Source: Benincasa hispida (taxonomy: Eukaryota; Streptophyta; Magnoliopsida; Cucurbitales; Cucurbitaceae). From it: a stretch of DNA of 64,000 nucleotides. A program made the position numbers and the translations under genes. Positions within the stretch are counted from its first letter, which is position 1; every line of letters begins with the position of its first letter. Under the pieces are notes generated by a model. That model worked only from the letters and a program-made list of their open reading frames with translations. It had not been told where the DNA came from and did no database searches. The stretch is from assembly GCF_009727055.1 (NCBI RefSeq), contig NC_052359.1, positions 20,554,981 to 20,618,980 on the forward strand, read 5' to 3'. This document shows positions 1-10,552 of the stretch, piece by piece.

Positions 1-2174
1 GGTTATCAAGAGCTTATCAAAACCATTTGGATATCTACAACAATTAAATGAAGAAGTTCTTCGTTTATCTTCATACTTCTCCCTCCAATCTTTTAAAGTT
101 GTGAATTAAGAAAAGTTAAAATTTAACACATCAATCACCATTTTAAAAATTAATGGTTTGATCTCTACTAGCATGTGTTGAAGTAACCAAGGCCTTGTTT
201 ACACCAAGGAAAAAGTAATAAATGAATGGTAATTTGAAAAGTGGGTCTAAGTGAATTACATCTTTTGTTGTTTTTCTTGTATTTTGTACTTTAGGTGGGG
301 TTCACTACCCAATTTGTAATAAAAAATACAAAATAATTGACAAGTAGAAGGTGATCAATCTATGTATGTTCTAAAATTACATTATCGTTACCGTTAGTGT
401 TACTGTGACTATATGAGAAATATGAATCTATCACATTTACTGTTACAGTTTACCATTTAACTCTAAACAATAACTGTAGCAGTAATGGAAACAGAAATAG
501 TAAATGTGACTTTATAATTCTAAGTAAATGTGATTAAAAACAATCCAATTACATTTTTTATTGTAATCCATTATACTGATTTATCAATAGAATCTCATTA
601 GGATTACATCAACTTTCATTACGAATTGATAATGGTGGTATAAAAGAAACTCATACAGTTGCATTTGTGAAGAACAGTCTTTTTTTCCCCACCTTATTAA
701 GGAACCTGTAAAGACTTAATTAAGAAATATGAATATATCACAAGAATTAATAATAGGACGGTCAATTGACCATTTTCCCCTTATGCTAACGTGTAGATGT
801 TACATTGTTTTTGTACAGAACTATGCAATTATAGTAAATAATAATTGCATAACAAAAAGTAGAGTAAATATACTACCATGAAAAAAAAAGGACAAAACTT
901 CTTACAGGTCCATTAACTTGAATTCGTATTGAATTGGTCCAATAACTTTACCAACGGTTATAATGGTATGAAATTTCAATTTATATCGAATAAGTCTCAA
1001 ATTATTAAACATTTTTTTTAAAAAAAATTAACTGATTACGAGTGGGATGGAAAGATTATGACTTTATTAGAAAAATAATTAAAAAACATGTCTAATATGT
1101 TGAAGAGTTCCAAAAAAATATTGAATACGTTGTTGAAAGTTCAAATGATCTTTTAAACACCTTTAAAATTTATGGACATATTCAACACAAAATTAAAAGA
1201 ATAAACCTATATAAAAGATTTTCAAACTTCACAAATCTATTAAACAAACCCTAAAAGTTAGAAACTATACTTGTAGTTTTGTATTGAATGATTTGTTTGA
1301 AAGAAGCAAGCATTATGAGTATTTCATAGCGTTTAGGCCAAATCCAGGTCAAATCAAAGCAATTACAAGTTTATTCGAGCAATTAGGATCGAAAGAGGTG
1401 GAAAAACCAAAATTTCCCTACTCAAAGCATTGCAATCCACCAATATAACTCTCCACGACACTTGAAGACAACAAGTGTTGTGACAATCTCGAGGATAAGA
1501 ACCAGTGAAGCGTTGCTCGATGTTACTGTGGCACGCTAAGGACAACGTTGCTAGCGTCACAATACTCTCGTGATTTGAATAAATAGATCACTTTTGTTTT
1601 GGGTCGGGTGGTGAGTGATTAAAATAACTTCGCGTTAAGTGGTTGAAGTCAACATTCTCTCTAATGTCTTTGTTTGTACATCCCTAATATAAATAACCTT
1701 AGTTTCTTTATTTGCAAGATGACGAGAATTTAAATGTGAGAGAGAGTGCTGTAGCAGGTTGAGGTATGAAGCCAAATCCATGGTCAAATAAGGGAAGTTC
1801 ATCCTTTAGAGATGAGAGAGCACTGTATAAAGCACACAAGTTCTATTTCAAAGGATAATCGAAAGCTTTCTGTTACAAAATTCCAAAGTGATTATTTATA
1901 GCCTTACAAAAAAATAAGAGAATTAACTGATTAATTCTAAAAGACTAATTAAATATTAATTAATCTAAATTAACAACTAAAATATTAACCTAAAATATAC
2001 TAATTTCCTTCTAATTCTCTTCATAGTAGTGAGACTTATCTTTGTATTTTGTGCATTAGACAAGTGCTTATTAGTGCTTGACAAGTGGTACATTTATAAG
2101 ACTGGTATCGTCAACTTATAATAATCAAGATTCAAGTTGTTGAACTTCAAGAATGGTTGTGGTAAGTTAACGAG
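1..2174. other. AT-rich intergenic DNA, no gene seen
   Basis: I see no convincing coding sequence. Reading frames on either strand are short and lack recognisable motifs. The stretch from about 200 has a GGCCTTGTTTACACC-like start that resembles a MITE end, but I found no matching inverted end. Runs of A and T dominate. Confidence 0.5.
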
Positions 2175-2441
2175 ATGGACAAATTTGATGGAAATTTAGA
2201 TTTTGGATTGTGGAAAGTCAAGATCTACAATCTTGGGCCAACAGAAACCCATTAAGACACTCAAGATCCTTCAAAGTTGCCTGTCACTATGACAAAGAAA
2301 AAGAAAATATGGAATCTGCAGGCTATGATACATTGGTCTTAGACCTCAATGATAGTTTTTAAAACATGTTAGAGAAGAAGAAACAATCTTATAAGTTTAG
2401 AACAAGGTTAATGAGTTGTATGTTTTGAACGATTTACTTAA

Positions 2442-2521
2442 TAAGATGCATCTTAGAGAGAGGTTCTTTACTTTTAAAATGTAAGATGTATTTTAAAGAG
2501 AGGTTCTTTACTTTTAAAATG
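2442..2521. repeat. 40-bp tandem duplication in gag remnant
   Basis: Two adjacent 40-bp units (2442-2481 and 2482-2521) begin TAAGATG and end TTTACTTTTAAAATG. They differ at a few bases near the start, so the duplication is old. Confidence 0.8.
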
Positions 2522-2778
2522 CACTCACTTGACTCTAATAGAGATTTGGATGATTTTAAAAGGATAAATTCAAAACTAAAAAAATCTTTGGGAAAAAGTA
2601 AGTGATGAAAATGAGGCATTACTCCTAAACTACTTGAGGCCTATAAAGAAGTCAAGACTATTATAAAGTTTGATAGAGAATCAATCATTGCATAAGCTAT
2701 AATTTTAGCAATCAAAACTAAAGTGGAAACTACAATTTAGACAAGACAATCAAAATATATAGGGAGTTTTTGTTATAG

Positions 2779-3030
2779 GTCTTAAATCACCAATTGACCC
2801 CAAAAGCTTAAGCTAGTGGGTGAAAGTAAATTTAATTTTATATCACACATCCCTCTCACTTGTGGATTTGAAATATAAAGAAGGCCCAATAAATGGAAAT
2901 CAATATTAAATGAAGAGGAAATAACATTAGAACTTGAACCCAGGACATCTTAAAGTAACCTGCTCTGACAACATTTTAAATCACCAATTGACTCAAAAGC
3001 TTAAGTTTTTTAGTCAATTGATAATGTAAG
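2779..3030 (-). mobile_element. TRIM (miniature LTR retrotransposon) remnant
   Basis: The segment starts and ends with related copies of a short terminal repeat (CTTAAATCACCAATTGACC... at 2780 and TTTTAAATCACCAATTGAC... at 2973), both followed by AAAAGCTTAAG. Between them, GAACCCAGGACATCTT and GCTCTGACAACAT read on the minus strand as a degenerate initiator-Met-tRNA primer-binding region next to an LTR end. This is the layout of plant TRIMs. It interrupts the gag remnant before its zinc knuckle. A similar copy sits in the intron of the Bet v 1 gene. Confidence 0.55.
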
Positions 3031-3500
3031 AAAAGGAAAGTCTAAGCCAAAGGAGAACGAGCACAATTCAAAAAATAAAAGGAAGAGTAAGATAAATGTG
3101 CTTATTGCAAAAAGGAATGACATTTGAAGAAAGGTTGTTATGAAAAGCAAAGTTCGAAAAACAATAAATCCAAACAAGTGGAATAAGCTGTACAAAGTTC
3201 TTTCTCTTAATCTGATGCCCTAATTATCACAGATTAGTGTAATGATCAAGATACCTCCTCAAAGACTCAAGATTTGGTCTTAAATTTGAGCGAGGCTACT
3301 TTAGTTGCTATAGAGAGTGGGATGGTCAAATGATGTCTATGGGTAGTTGATCGATCAAATGTGTATGTATGATAAAAATGTAAATAAGAATACTCTAGTG
3401 CAAGATTATACTGTAAAAAATGACAAACTTGAGAGTGTTCCAAATATCATATCCTCAATGGTAACCAATAAAATTGAGTTATTTTGAGTAATCTGCAAAG

Positions 3501-3504
<4 letters not shown>

Positions 3505-3539
<35 letters not shown>

Positions 3540-3571
3540 CCTATATATATTATTATATATATATATATATA
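3505..3571. repeat. (TA)n microsatellite
   Basis: Almost uninterrupted alternating T and A for about 65 bases, with a short TATACC break near 3537. It lies between the gag remnant and the 5' LTR of element A. Confidence 0.95.
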
Positions 3572-3747
3572 ATGGAATTAGGGATTTACAGTCAAGTTTC
3601 AACCAATAGACTTTATGCCTTGAGTTATGTAACCGCATCATGTCGACAATTACCTAACATAGGTAGAGAACTTCTCTTAAACCTATATCTCTATGGCTAC
3701 CTGAATCTTAGATCATTTGATGTAATTTCTAAATCTTATGTTGTATC

Positions 3748-5496
3748 TATTTGGATTCGTGTCCTAATTCTTCTTGAATCTCGTAGTTTCTAAATTGTAC
3801 ACATTGTTATGAATAAAATATGAGTTATTATATTTGACATTTTCTCATATCCAATAAACAAAGCTCCATGGTTATTGTATGTAAACTTAAGCATGTATAT
3901 GAGATATAGGAGTGGATCATGCCTTAAGTGATAACCTAAGTAGGTTTGTAGTATAAGGATTAAGGAGGGATACCTGATCCTGGTGACACTACGGATACGA
4001 CCCGCTTTGTAGAGGTTTGCAAGTATTGTGAACTATTACGGATGGTAGATCGTGACCATTAATGTGGGGACATGTGAGCGGGGGTGTCTTATACAAAGAG
4101 TTTATATAAGACCGGACCACGAGATGAATAGTCTCTTTATATAACGCCATTGATACTTGAGACATACATCTCACCTAAACGACCATAGGTGACATGATCT
4201 TAATCCTAAGTGTTTTGAGAACTCCTGCATTTGAGGGCGCTCCTTTGATTAGTATCGGTGAGAGTGGCCACATTACCAAATCCACATGTGTACCATTTTG
4301 GGGATTTGTCTGATCTGGGAGCTGGGAACTCAGTTATACAAGATGGAATTCACTCTTTCCTCGAATCAGGGATAAGTAGATAGATTGCTTCCTTAAGGGC
4401 TGATTCTGGGTCTTGAACATAGTAGCCACAGCTTCTCTTTGGAAGAGAGGACTCGGTCATAGTAGGACTATGACTTATATTCATTAAAGGGATCAGTGGT
4501 ACTTAAGAAGTTAGATGTAACAATGAGATACACCAAGTGGAGGATTAATATAAATGAGATTTATATTAAGTACCATAAAATAAAAAAAGAACTATGGTTT
4601 ATATGTTTCATGGTATGAAATCTTAAAACTATAAGTTATAAATATAACATGGTAAGTTGGTTATCATATATATTTATAATAATATTAATTATTGGATAAT
4701 TATATCTTTTTCTTTAATAACCAATTGAGTAGAAGGTTATTGGTGGTTTTATGGTAACCTTGAGATAAAAAGAAAAAAATACTTTTCTAAATTGAGTAGA
4801 GTTGCTATTCTAGGAAAGAAACTCACGGTTTGTTGTCAAGTGAATTGGATTCACTAAATAATAGCTGAAAGAGAGACTAAACGATCATGGGGTGACACTA
4901 TAGATAGTTCACTCAGTTAGTCGTAGCTAAATGATCGCAGGGCATTTGCAATAGATAACTTGCCTTCTTCTACAAGATTGAGCATTCGTCTATACAATAG
5001 ACTCTTGTCATCTCCCACTTGCTCAATCGTCTACACGATTGTTATTCCTTCGGTCTCTTCCTCTAACCAAGTCCACACAGAGCCCACTTCTAGATTCTCA
5101 CACCGAGAATACCAAGGTAGACATTGTAGTGGTGATCTCACTCAACTCGACTGAGTTCGAGGTTTTGGAGGTCATTCGTTGGGTTGCGATCTTAGTGATC
5201 GTTGAGTTCGTGTTTGCTAATTGATCGTGTTGTGTTGCAGTCATTGTGTTCAAACGTTCGTGTGTTGCTGTCTTAGAGACTGAACAAGCGTTCGTGGCGA
5301 GGGAGTTTGAAGCATGAGTCTTCAAAGGTATGTATAATCTTTCCCTTTATCTCATTGTTAAGCATACTGTAATTTTATATTGTGCATGACCTGTAAGTTT
5401 CCGTTTTGTGACTATAATTATTATTGTTTAATTTTGAATGAAATTTGGAACGATCATTCTGCTACTCATGGAAATCCTTATGTCTGATTTTCTTCA
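3748..5496 (+). repeat. 5' LTR of copia element A
   Basis: About 1.75 kb. It begins near TTGGATTCGTGTCC, the degenerate form of TGTTGGGATTGGTGTCC seen at the intact solo LTR (21840), and ends ...CTGATTTTCTTCA just before a primer-binding site. Relative to the solo LTR it lacks roughly 330 bp around 4530. The part from 4860 to 5040 has several CGATCG-type palindromes. LTRs hold promoter and polyadenylation signals, but I cannot place them exactly here. Confidence 0.85.
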
Positions 5497-5497
5497 A

Positions 5498-5510
5498 TTG
5501 GTATCATAGC
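5498..5510 (+). other. Primer-binding site of element A
   Basis: TTGGTATCATAGC lies 1 base after the 5' LTR end. This is the usual copia site for the 3' end of initiator methionine tRNA, with one mismatch (T for G) in the GAGC part. Confidence 0.85.
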
Positions 5511-5844
5511 TAGGTTGTTCTAATATTCCAAATTTCATTTCTATTCTGAACTTCTTTTACAGTCGTGGTGGGTTTTCTGCATTTGCGTTTAAGTGTTAAA
5601 TGTGTTTGTGGATGATGTTGATGAATGTTTATGGGTTAATTACTTCTTTTTAAAGCTTTCTTTTCGATTACAAAGTATTAATTTATAAGGTCCCCTATGT
5701 TTTTGGGCATAAATAACAAGCAATCGAGTTTGTAATTCAAAGTGTTTGAGTTCGTCGAGTTGTTCCTGATGAAGTTTTAAAGTATGGAGATGCGGTTCTC
5801 AGCGAGGAAGAAGACCAAGAGTTTTTCATATGGTGTAGCCTCAA

Positions 5845-6370
5845 GTAAACGATCGTTGGGATTTGGCTAAACGATCGTATAGATTTTTCTATGCGATTGT
5901 GTAGTATTTACTAAACGATCGTTTAGGCAATGCTAAACGATAGGGTAAAGCATTTTCTATATCGCGTAGCATTGGTTGTTCGATCGTGTAGACGCTGGAG
6001 GTAAATGGTCGAGTGGGAGTATTTGATACTCATCGTTTAATAAAAGGTGCGCGCACTAAATGATCGTGTAGTTAGCATGCTCATCACATAGTCATTGATT
6101 ACACGATCATGCGGTATACGATACTTTGGCACTCGTTCAATGATCGTTTAGACAATTGTGCTTCACCGCATCGTTGTTGTTTAGAAGATTGTTTAAGGTT
6201 TGCGTTATGCGTTGGTTGAGCTGCACGATCACGTACCTCCTGCTTCATCGCATAGTAAAAGGTACACGATCGTTTAGATTTGGAAGCATTGGTAAATGAT
6301 TGAGTAAAGCGTTTACTCTTTCGTGTAGAGGATTACTTGGAGTTTGGTACATGATCAGTGGAGACGTGGA
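5845..6370. repeat. Cluster of CGATCG-centred palindromes in leader of A
   Basis: About 20 degenerate copies of a short motif around CTAAACGATCGTTTAG occur in some 520 bp, including a perfect 16-bp palindrome at 5911-5926 and a near-perfect one at 5867-5882. Spacing is irregular (about 15-40 bp). The cluster is between the primer site and gag, where retroelements carry packaging and dimerisation signals. The function is unknown. Confidence 0.85.
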
Positions 6371-7282
6371 CTTCGAGCGGATGGTTCAAGACCCGATTCG
6401 CCTGTTTGAACCGGTGACTCTTTGCGTTTGTAATAGTTAGCTTTTAGTTTTGAGGATTTGAGGTTAATTATCCCGGTTCATCAACCTTTGTTTAATATAC
6501 ATGAGATGTATGTGGTTTATATGGCATAGTGTATGATATATAGATTTGAAACCCACCTTAGGTTTTGCAATTATTCATGTATCATGTATTATAAGTGTTA
6601 TAATATGGCATGATGAAATTATAAGAGAGCATGAACATGCATCATGAAATATAAGACTTATATTTATGCATGCAGTAAGCATATTCATGCATCATCTTTA
6701 TATTATAAGCATTATAGTATAGGGGTGAATGAAAGCATGTTTGCTTGGTTCGTTGCTTATTTGTATAAGATTTATATAAAAGTAGCGATGAAAGAACAAT
6801 GCATGGAGCACGAAATATAGGCTGTTTGTAATTGTTATGAATGCCTTGTATGTGTTTGCTTTCTGTTGTGAAAGGTTTTGGTTGTTTTTACTATAAGCAT
6901 TATAATGGAAATTAGAACTAAAATCGATAAGAAAGAGTTGTATGCGAACTTAGGCGAACTCATGTTTTAAAAGAGTTTTAAAATTGGATCGAGATAGACC
7001 TAAGTTCAAAGGTTCTATTGGGATTAGCAACCTAAGTTTAATCTTTTTAAATCGGTTAAATAGGATTAAATTGATTGGCATAAAAAATTTAAATTGTATT
7101 AAATCTATCTATAAGGGGTCTTTTGTCTAAGGCAGGTTCTATCTTTGTTGGGGTACTTAAGCTGACGGAAACAGAATACCCCTACCTGGAAACCTACTTG
7201 GAAAGGTGAATTAGATAGATTTTTTGCAAGCATGCGACAGTTGGTCAAAGACTCCCTTAAACCGTTTAATGGATGTTGATCA
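6371..7282 (+). other. Untranslated leader of element A, left part
   Basis: No gene. AT-rich with many GCATG and TATAAG words. The last 160 bp (GGGGTACTTAAGCTGACGG near 7150) match the leader of element B read on its own strand, so it belongs to element A up to the B insertion at 7283. Confidence 0.6.
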
Positions 7283-9114
7283 TGTTGGATCTACACCAGC
7301 TCGCAACGGAAGAAATCATGATCCATAAGCATTCTAATTCATTAATTTTAGTTGAAAAGAAACATGCTAAACCAGAGTAATGAGTTTCATGAACATACCT
7401 TGGCCGAACCAACGAAATCTCCATTTTCAACTACAAAATCCTCTGAATCCTTGTGTAAACCACCACAAGATCTTCCATACTATCTTTTTGGTACTATAGA
7501 TTGAGTTATGAGACTCAAAATAAGTTGGAATCAAAGGGAATATGGAGAAAGCTCACTGAACAGAACCTATTAAAAAACACCTTCTTCATATGAATTTTTT
7601 CAGCAAAAATTCAGTCGGTTCATCACACTTTTCTTCACTCCAATCTCTTCAATATATAGCAGACTATCATGCAAAGATATGTGCTGCATTGGATGCAACT
7701 CATGCTTGGAGTAAACCAAAGGAGAAGGTGGGTTTCTTGTAAGCTAGTTGAAGATGAAAAACCCATTTTCAAGTTTTGTGTAATTTTTCAATTTCCAAAA
7801 AGTATTTTGATTTTAAAATCATATTTTATTTCTAAAATAAAAATTATTAATTTTAAAAATTAATTTCATAAATTAATTTTCTAATAAAATTAATAAATAA
7901 TTATTTAAACCATTTAAATAATTCTAATTAATTTAATATCTAATATTAAATTAATTTTTATACAAATTCATCTTCATATATTTAAATTATATTTAAATAT
8001 ATTTTCTCCAATTTTGTTTGATTCTAATTTGAACGTTTTGAATTAACTTATCACATTACTCTAGAGTTAATCCATTTCCGAGCTAGTAGGAGGACCTCAT
8101 TGACCTACCGATAATGGGCTTCAATGATCCGAGATTAATCGGCTAAACTCATTAGACCGATCTAACCCCCATTCGTTAACAAATGGGTCACTCCACTAAA
8201 GCCCATAGTTGAACTCCCCTCACTGTAGATATATTATGTCCACTCGATATAACCATGATTAGTAAGTTAACCCTTTATTGGTTGTTCGTAATAACGGCTG
8301 GGTCAAATCTCTATTTTACCCCCGAAATTACCTCTTGTTCCTTAAGTCCCCACTGATCCCCTAATGAACAATTATTTTGTGATCCAAACACAAAACTATG
8401 TCTCTCTCATACCAAATGAGAGGGAAGGATTCTTATTCAAGCCCTAGAATCAGCACTTAAGGGAACAACTTCTCTACTATCACTAAAGCGGGTAGGAGTG
8501 AATTTTCTCTTGCACCCTATGTCCCTAGCTATCTATCCGGTCTTACCCCTGAAATGACAGTCATATTGAGTCGGCACTGTTAAGCCAACCCTCACCTATG
8601 CAAATCTAAGGGCCATCCCAGATAAATAGGAGTTCATAGTTAGCTAAGGATTAAGGTCAAGTTACCTAGGTCATCGCTTTGAAATAGTCAGTCTTAAACA
8701 GTAAACAGCGTTATAAAGTAAGAATGACTCATTTCGTGGTCCGATCTTGTACAAACTCTTTTGCACAAGGACACTTCCACTCTTCATGTTCAACATGAAC
8801 GAATTAGGATCACTTCGTTTGTAGCACTTTACAACTCCTTGTAACAACTACAGAGCAGGCCGTATCCAATAGTGTTATCAGAATAAGATACTCAACCTTA
8901 TTCATGTACTATAGATCATTTTGACTATTTACTCGAACTTGGTCCACCTTTATGTCTCCACATAAAGTTCAAGTACTCATCCAATAGTCAAGGGACTTTT
9001 AGGTTTATTGGATTTTTATTCAAGCAATAGATCTATTCAATAATACCTTTATTGAATTTTCAGAATAAGCTCCATTGTTTACATACCACGAGTTTTAGGA
9101 CATAAAACCCAACA
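7283..9114 (-). repeat. 3' LTR of element B
   Basis: 1,832 bp, TG...CA ended (TGTTGGATC at left, ACCCAACA at right). It keeps about 260 bp (roughly 7571-7835) that the other LTR of this element lacks. Otherwise the two are highly similar throughout. Confidence 0.9.
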
Positions 9115-9125
9115 AACTCCCACTT
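9115..9125 (-). other. Polypurine tract of element B
   Basis: On the minus strand AAGTGGGAGTT directly precedes the 3' LTR start TGTTGGG. Purine-rich and adjacent to the LTR, it is the expected plus-strand DNA primer site. Confidence 0.8.
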
Positions 9126-9754
9126 AGACTAAAACTCCAGTGGTAACTTATACATCTGATATACAAGACTGAGTTTCTGAGTTTTATAGAGAAATACAAT
9201 AAACTAGGGCATCTTATACCCATCTTTTACCATTCGGTATCTCTATACCCGATATTTCTCCCACCTGCCCTAGGTTATTTGGTATTTCTAGTCCTACTAG
9301 GTAATTCGCAAACTCTTTAGCCGAGAGAATTATTGTAAACATTTTAGTATACAATAGGCTTTAGAAAACACTATAAGGGGATTGTATCTTAATCTCAATA
9401 ATGGTCAGGAAGCACACTGTCCTCCCACTACATTGAGGTACTCTCAACTTTTTGAGCAAGATGCATCTGACCTGTCTCAACAACTCTTTGTTAATAGTCA
9501 GATCTAGAAACCTTTAAACTTTCTATACTTTGATCTAGCTATTTAGATATCTGAATATCTACAAATGACATTTAGCAATTTGATTTTCAACAGAGGTTGC
9601 TAGAACAAACATAATTTTTGAAAATGAACATTTCATTTATCCCAAAAATATGTACAATTTGTTCTATACAAGTTTTAACAATTAAAAACAAGTAGTAACC
9701 TCTCCCACTGGTTGAGCTGAGCAAATGGTCTCAGGGTCAAGTTAGCCTGATTAC
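9126..9754 (-). other. Noncoding 3' part of element B
   Basis: About 630 bp between the end of gag and the purine tract. No coding motif of a pol domain is visible in any frame. In an autonomous relative, pol would be here. Confidence 0.6.
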
Positions 9755-10552
9755 CTTTTCTCTATTCTCTTCTCGACAAGATATTGAGGGCAGTGTCTCC
9801 TCCAGTGCCTTTCATCGTTGCAATGGATACATTTCCCTTTGCAGCGCTATCTTTTCCTTTCAATTCAGTAGGCTTCTTCTTCCCTTTCCCTTTGCCTTTC
9901 TTCACAAGAATACGCTTACTTTTTGAAGAGGAAGTAACTTCAGGCTTGGAGAATATTCCTCACTTTTTTACAGTAGTAACATTTACTTCTGGCACCAGAC
10001 CCTTTGTTCTCAACATTGTCTGGTAAGCCTATAGCTCATTTAGTATAGTAGTCAAATTTTATTCATAAATGCATTCAGAATTGCAGAAAACTTTTCGGAA
10101 GCGATTCTAGAATAAAACCAACTTGACTTCTCTCGTTCATGACAGCACCATTTACTTCTGCCATATGAAAGTGGACCATCATGTCCAGGACATGTTCACA
10201 AACATTGGTCCTCACTTTGATGCGACTTTTGTAAATGTACTTAATGGCATCCCTCGCAGAGATTCCATAATCTCTTTGACAGTACTCATATCCTCATGCT
10301 TCTTTTGTCAACACATTAGATAAGCTGGCGAGTGTATAAACACGAGCTATATAATTAGCCTTGACCCATCTGTCATATACATCCTGAAAATTTTGGTTTG
10401 TTTTTAGAGCTAGGAATGGGAGGACAGTCCCTAGTTAAGACAAATTACAAATTGTCTATCACAAATATCGTGTTCAAATTTGATTTCCAATTCACATAAT
10501 TATCCCCAATAAATTTATCTGACGCTAACACTTGTATTAATGAACTTGTCAT
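9755..10552 (-). pseudogene. Copia gag polyprotein of element B
   Basis: On the minus strand the frame opens at an ATG (10552-10550) as MTSSLIQVLAS and continues with a GDNYVNWKSNLNTIF segment typical of copia UBN2 gag. A middle part around 10290-10090 includes HEDMSTVKEIMESL and a CEHVLDMMVHF helix, and a C-terminal CCHC zinc knuckle lies near 9785-9840 (Cys, Cys, His, Cys in CX2CX4HX4C spacing). Small frameshifts separate these blocks, so the copy is not intact. Gag forms the particle shell and binds the RNA through the knuckle. No pol follows, so B would have needed enzymes from a relative such as A. Confidence 0.8.

Larger units (their letters stand above)
2175..3400 (+). pseudogene. Decayed Ty1/copia gag with start of protease
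   Basis: From the ATG at 2175 the frame reads MDKFDGNLDFGLWKVK, the start of a copia UBN2-type gag capsid protein. Gag-like segments continue at about 2405-2480 (KVNELYVLNDLLNKMHLRE) and 2525-2660 after stops and frameshifts. A CCHC zinc knuckle lies at 3097-3138 (Cys, Cys, His, Cys in CX2CX4HX4C spacing), with a stop inside the spacer before His. About 3340 a weak WVVD motif may be the retroviral-type protease start. The gene is split by a TRIM remnant (2779-3030) and carries a 40-bp tandem duplication. Integrase and RT are not present downstream. It is dead; lineage is unclear. Confidence 0.65.

Noticed and set aside
200..660. MITE starting GGCCTTGTTTACACC
   Set aside because: No matching inverted end or target duplication was found downstream.
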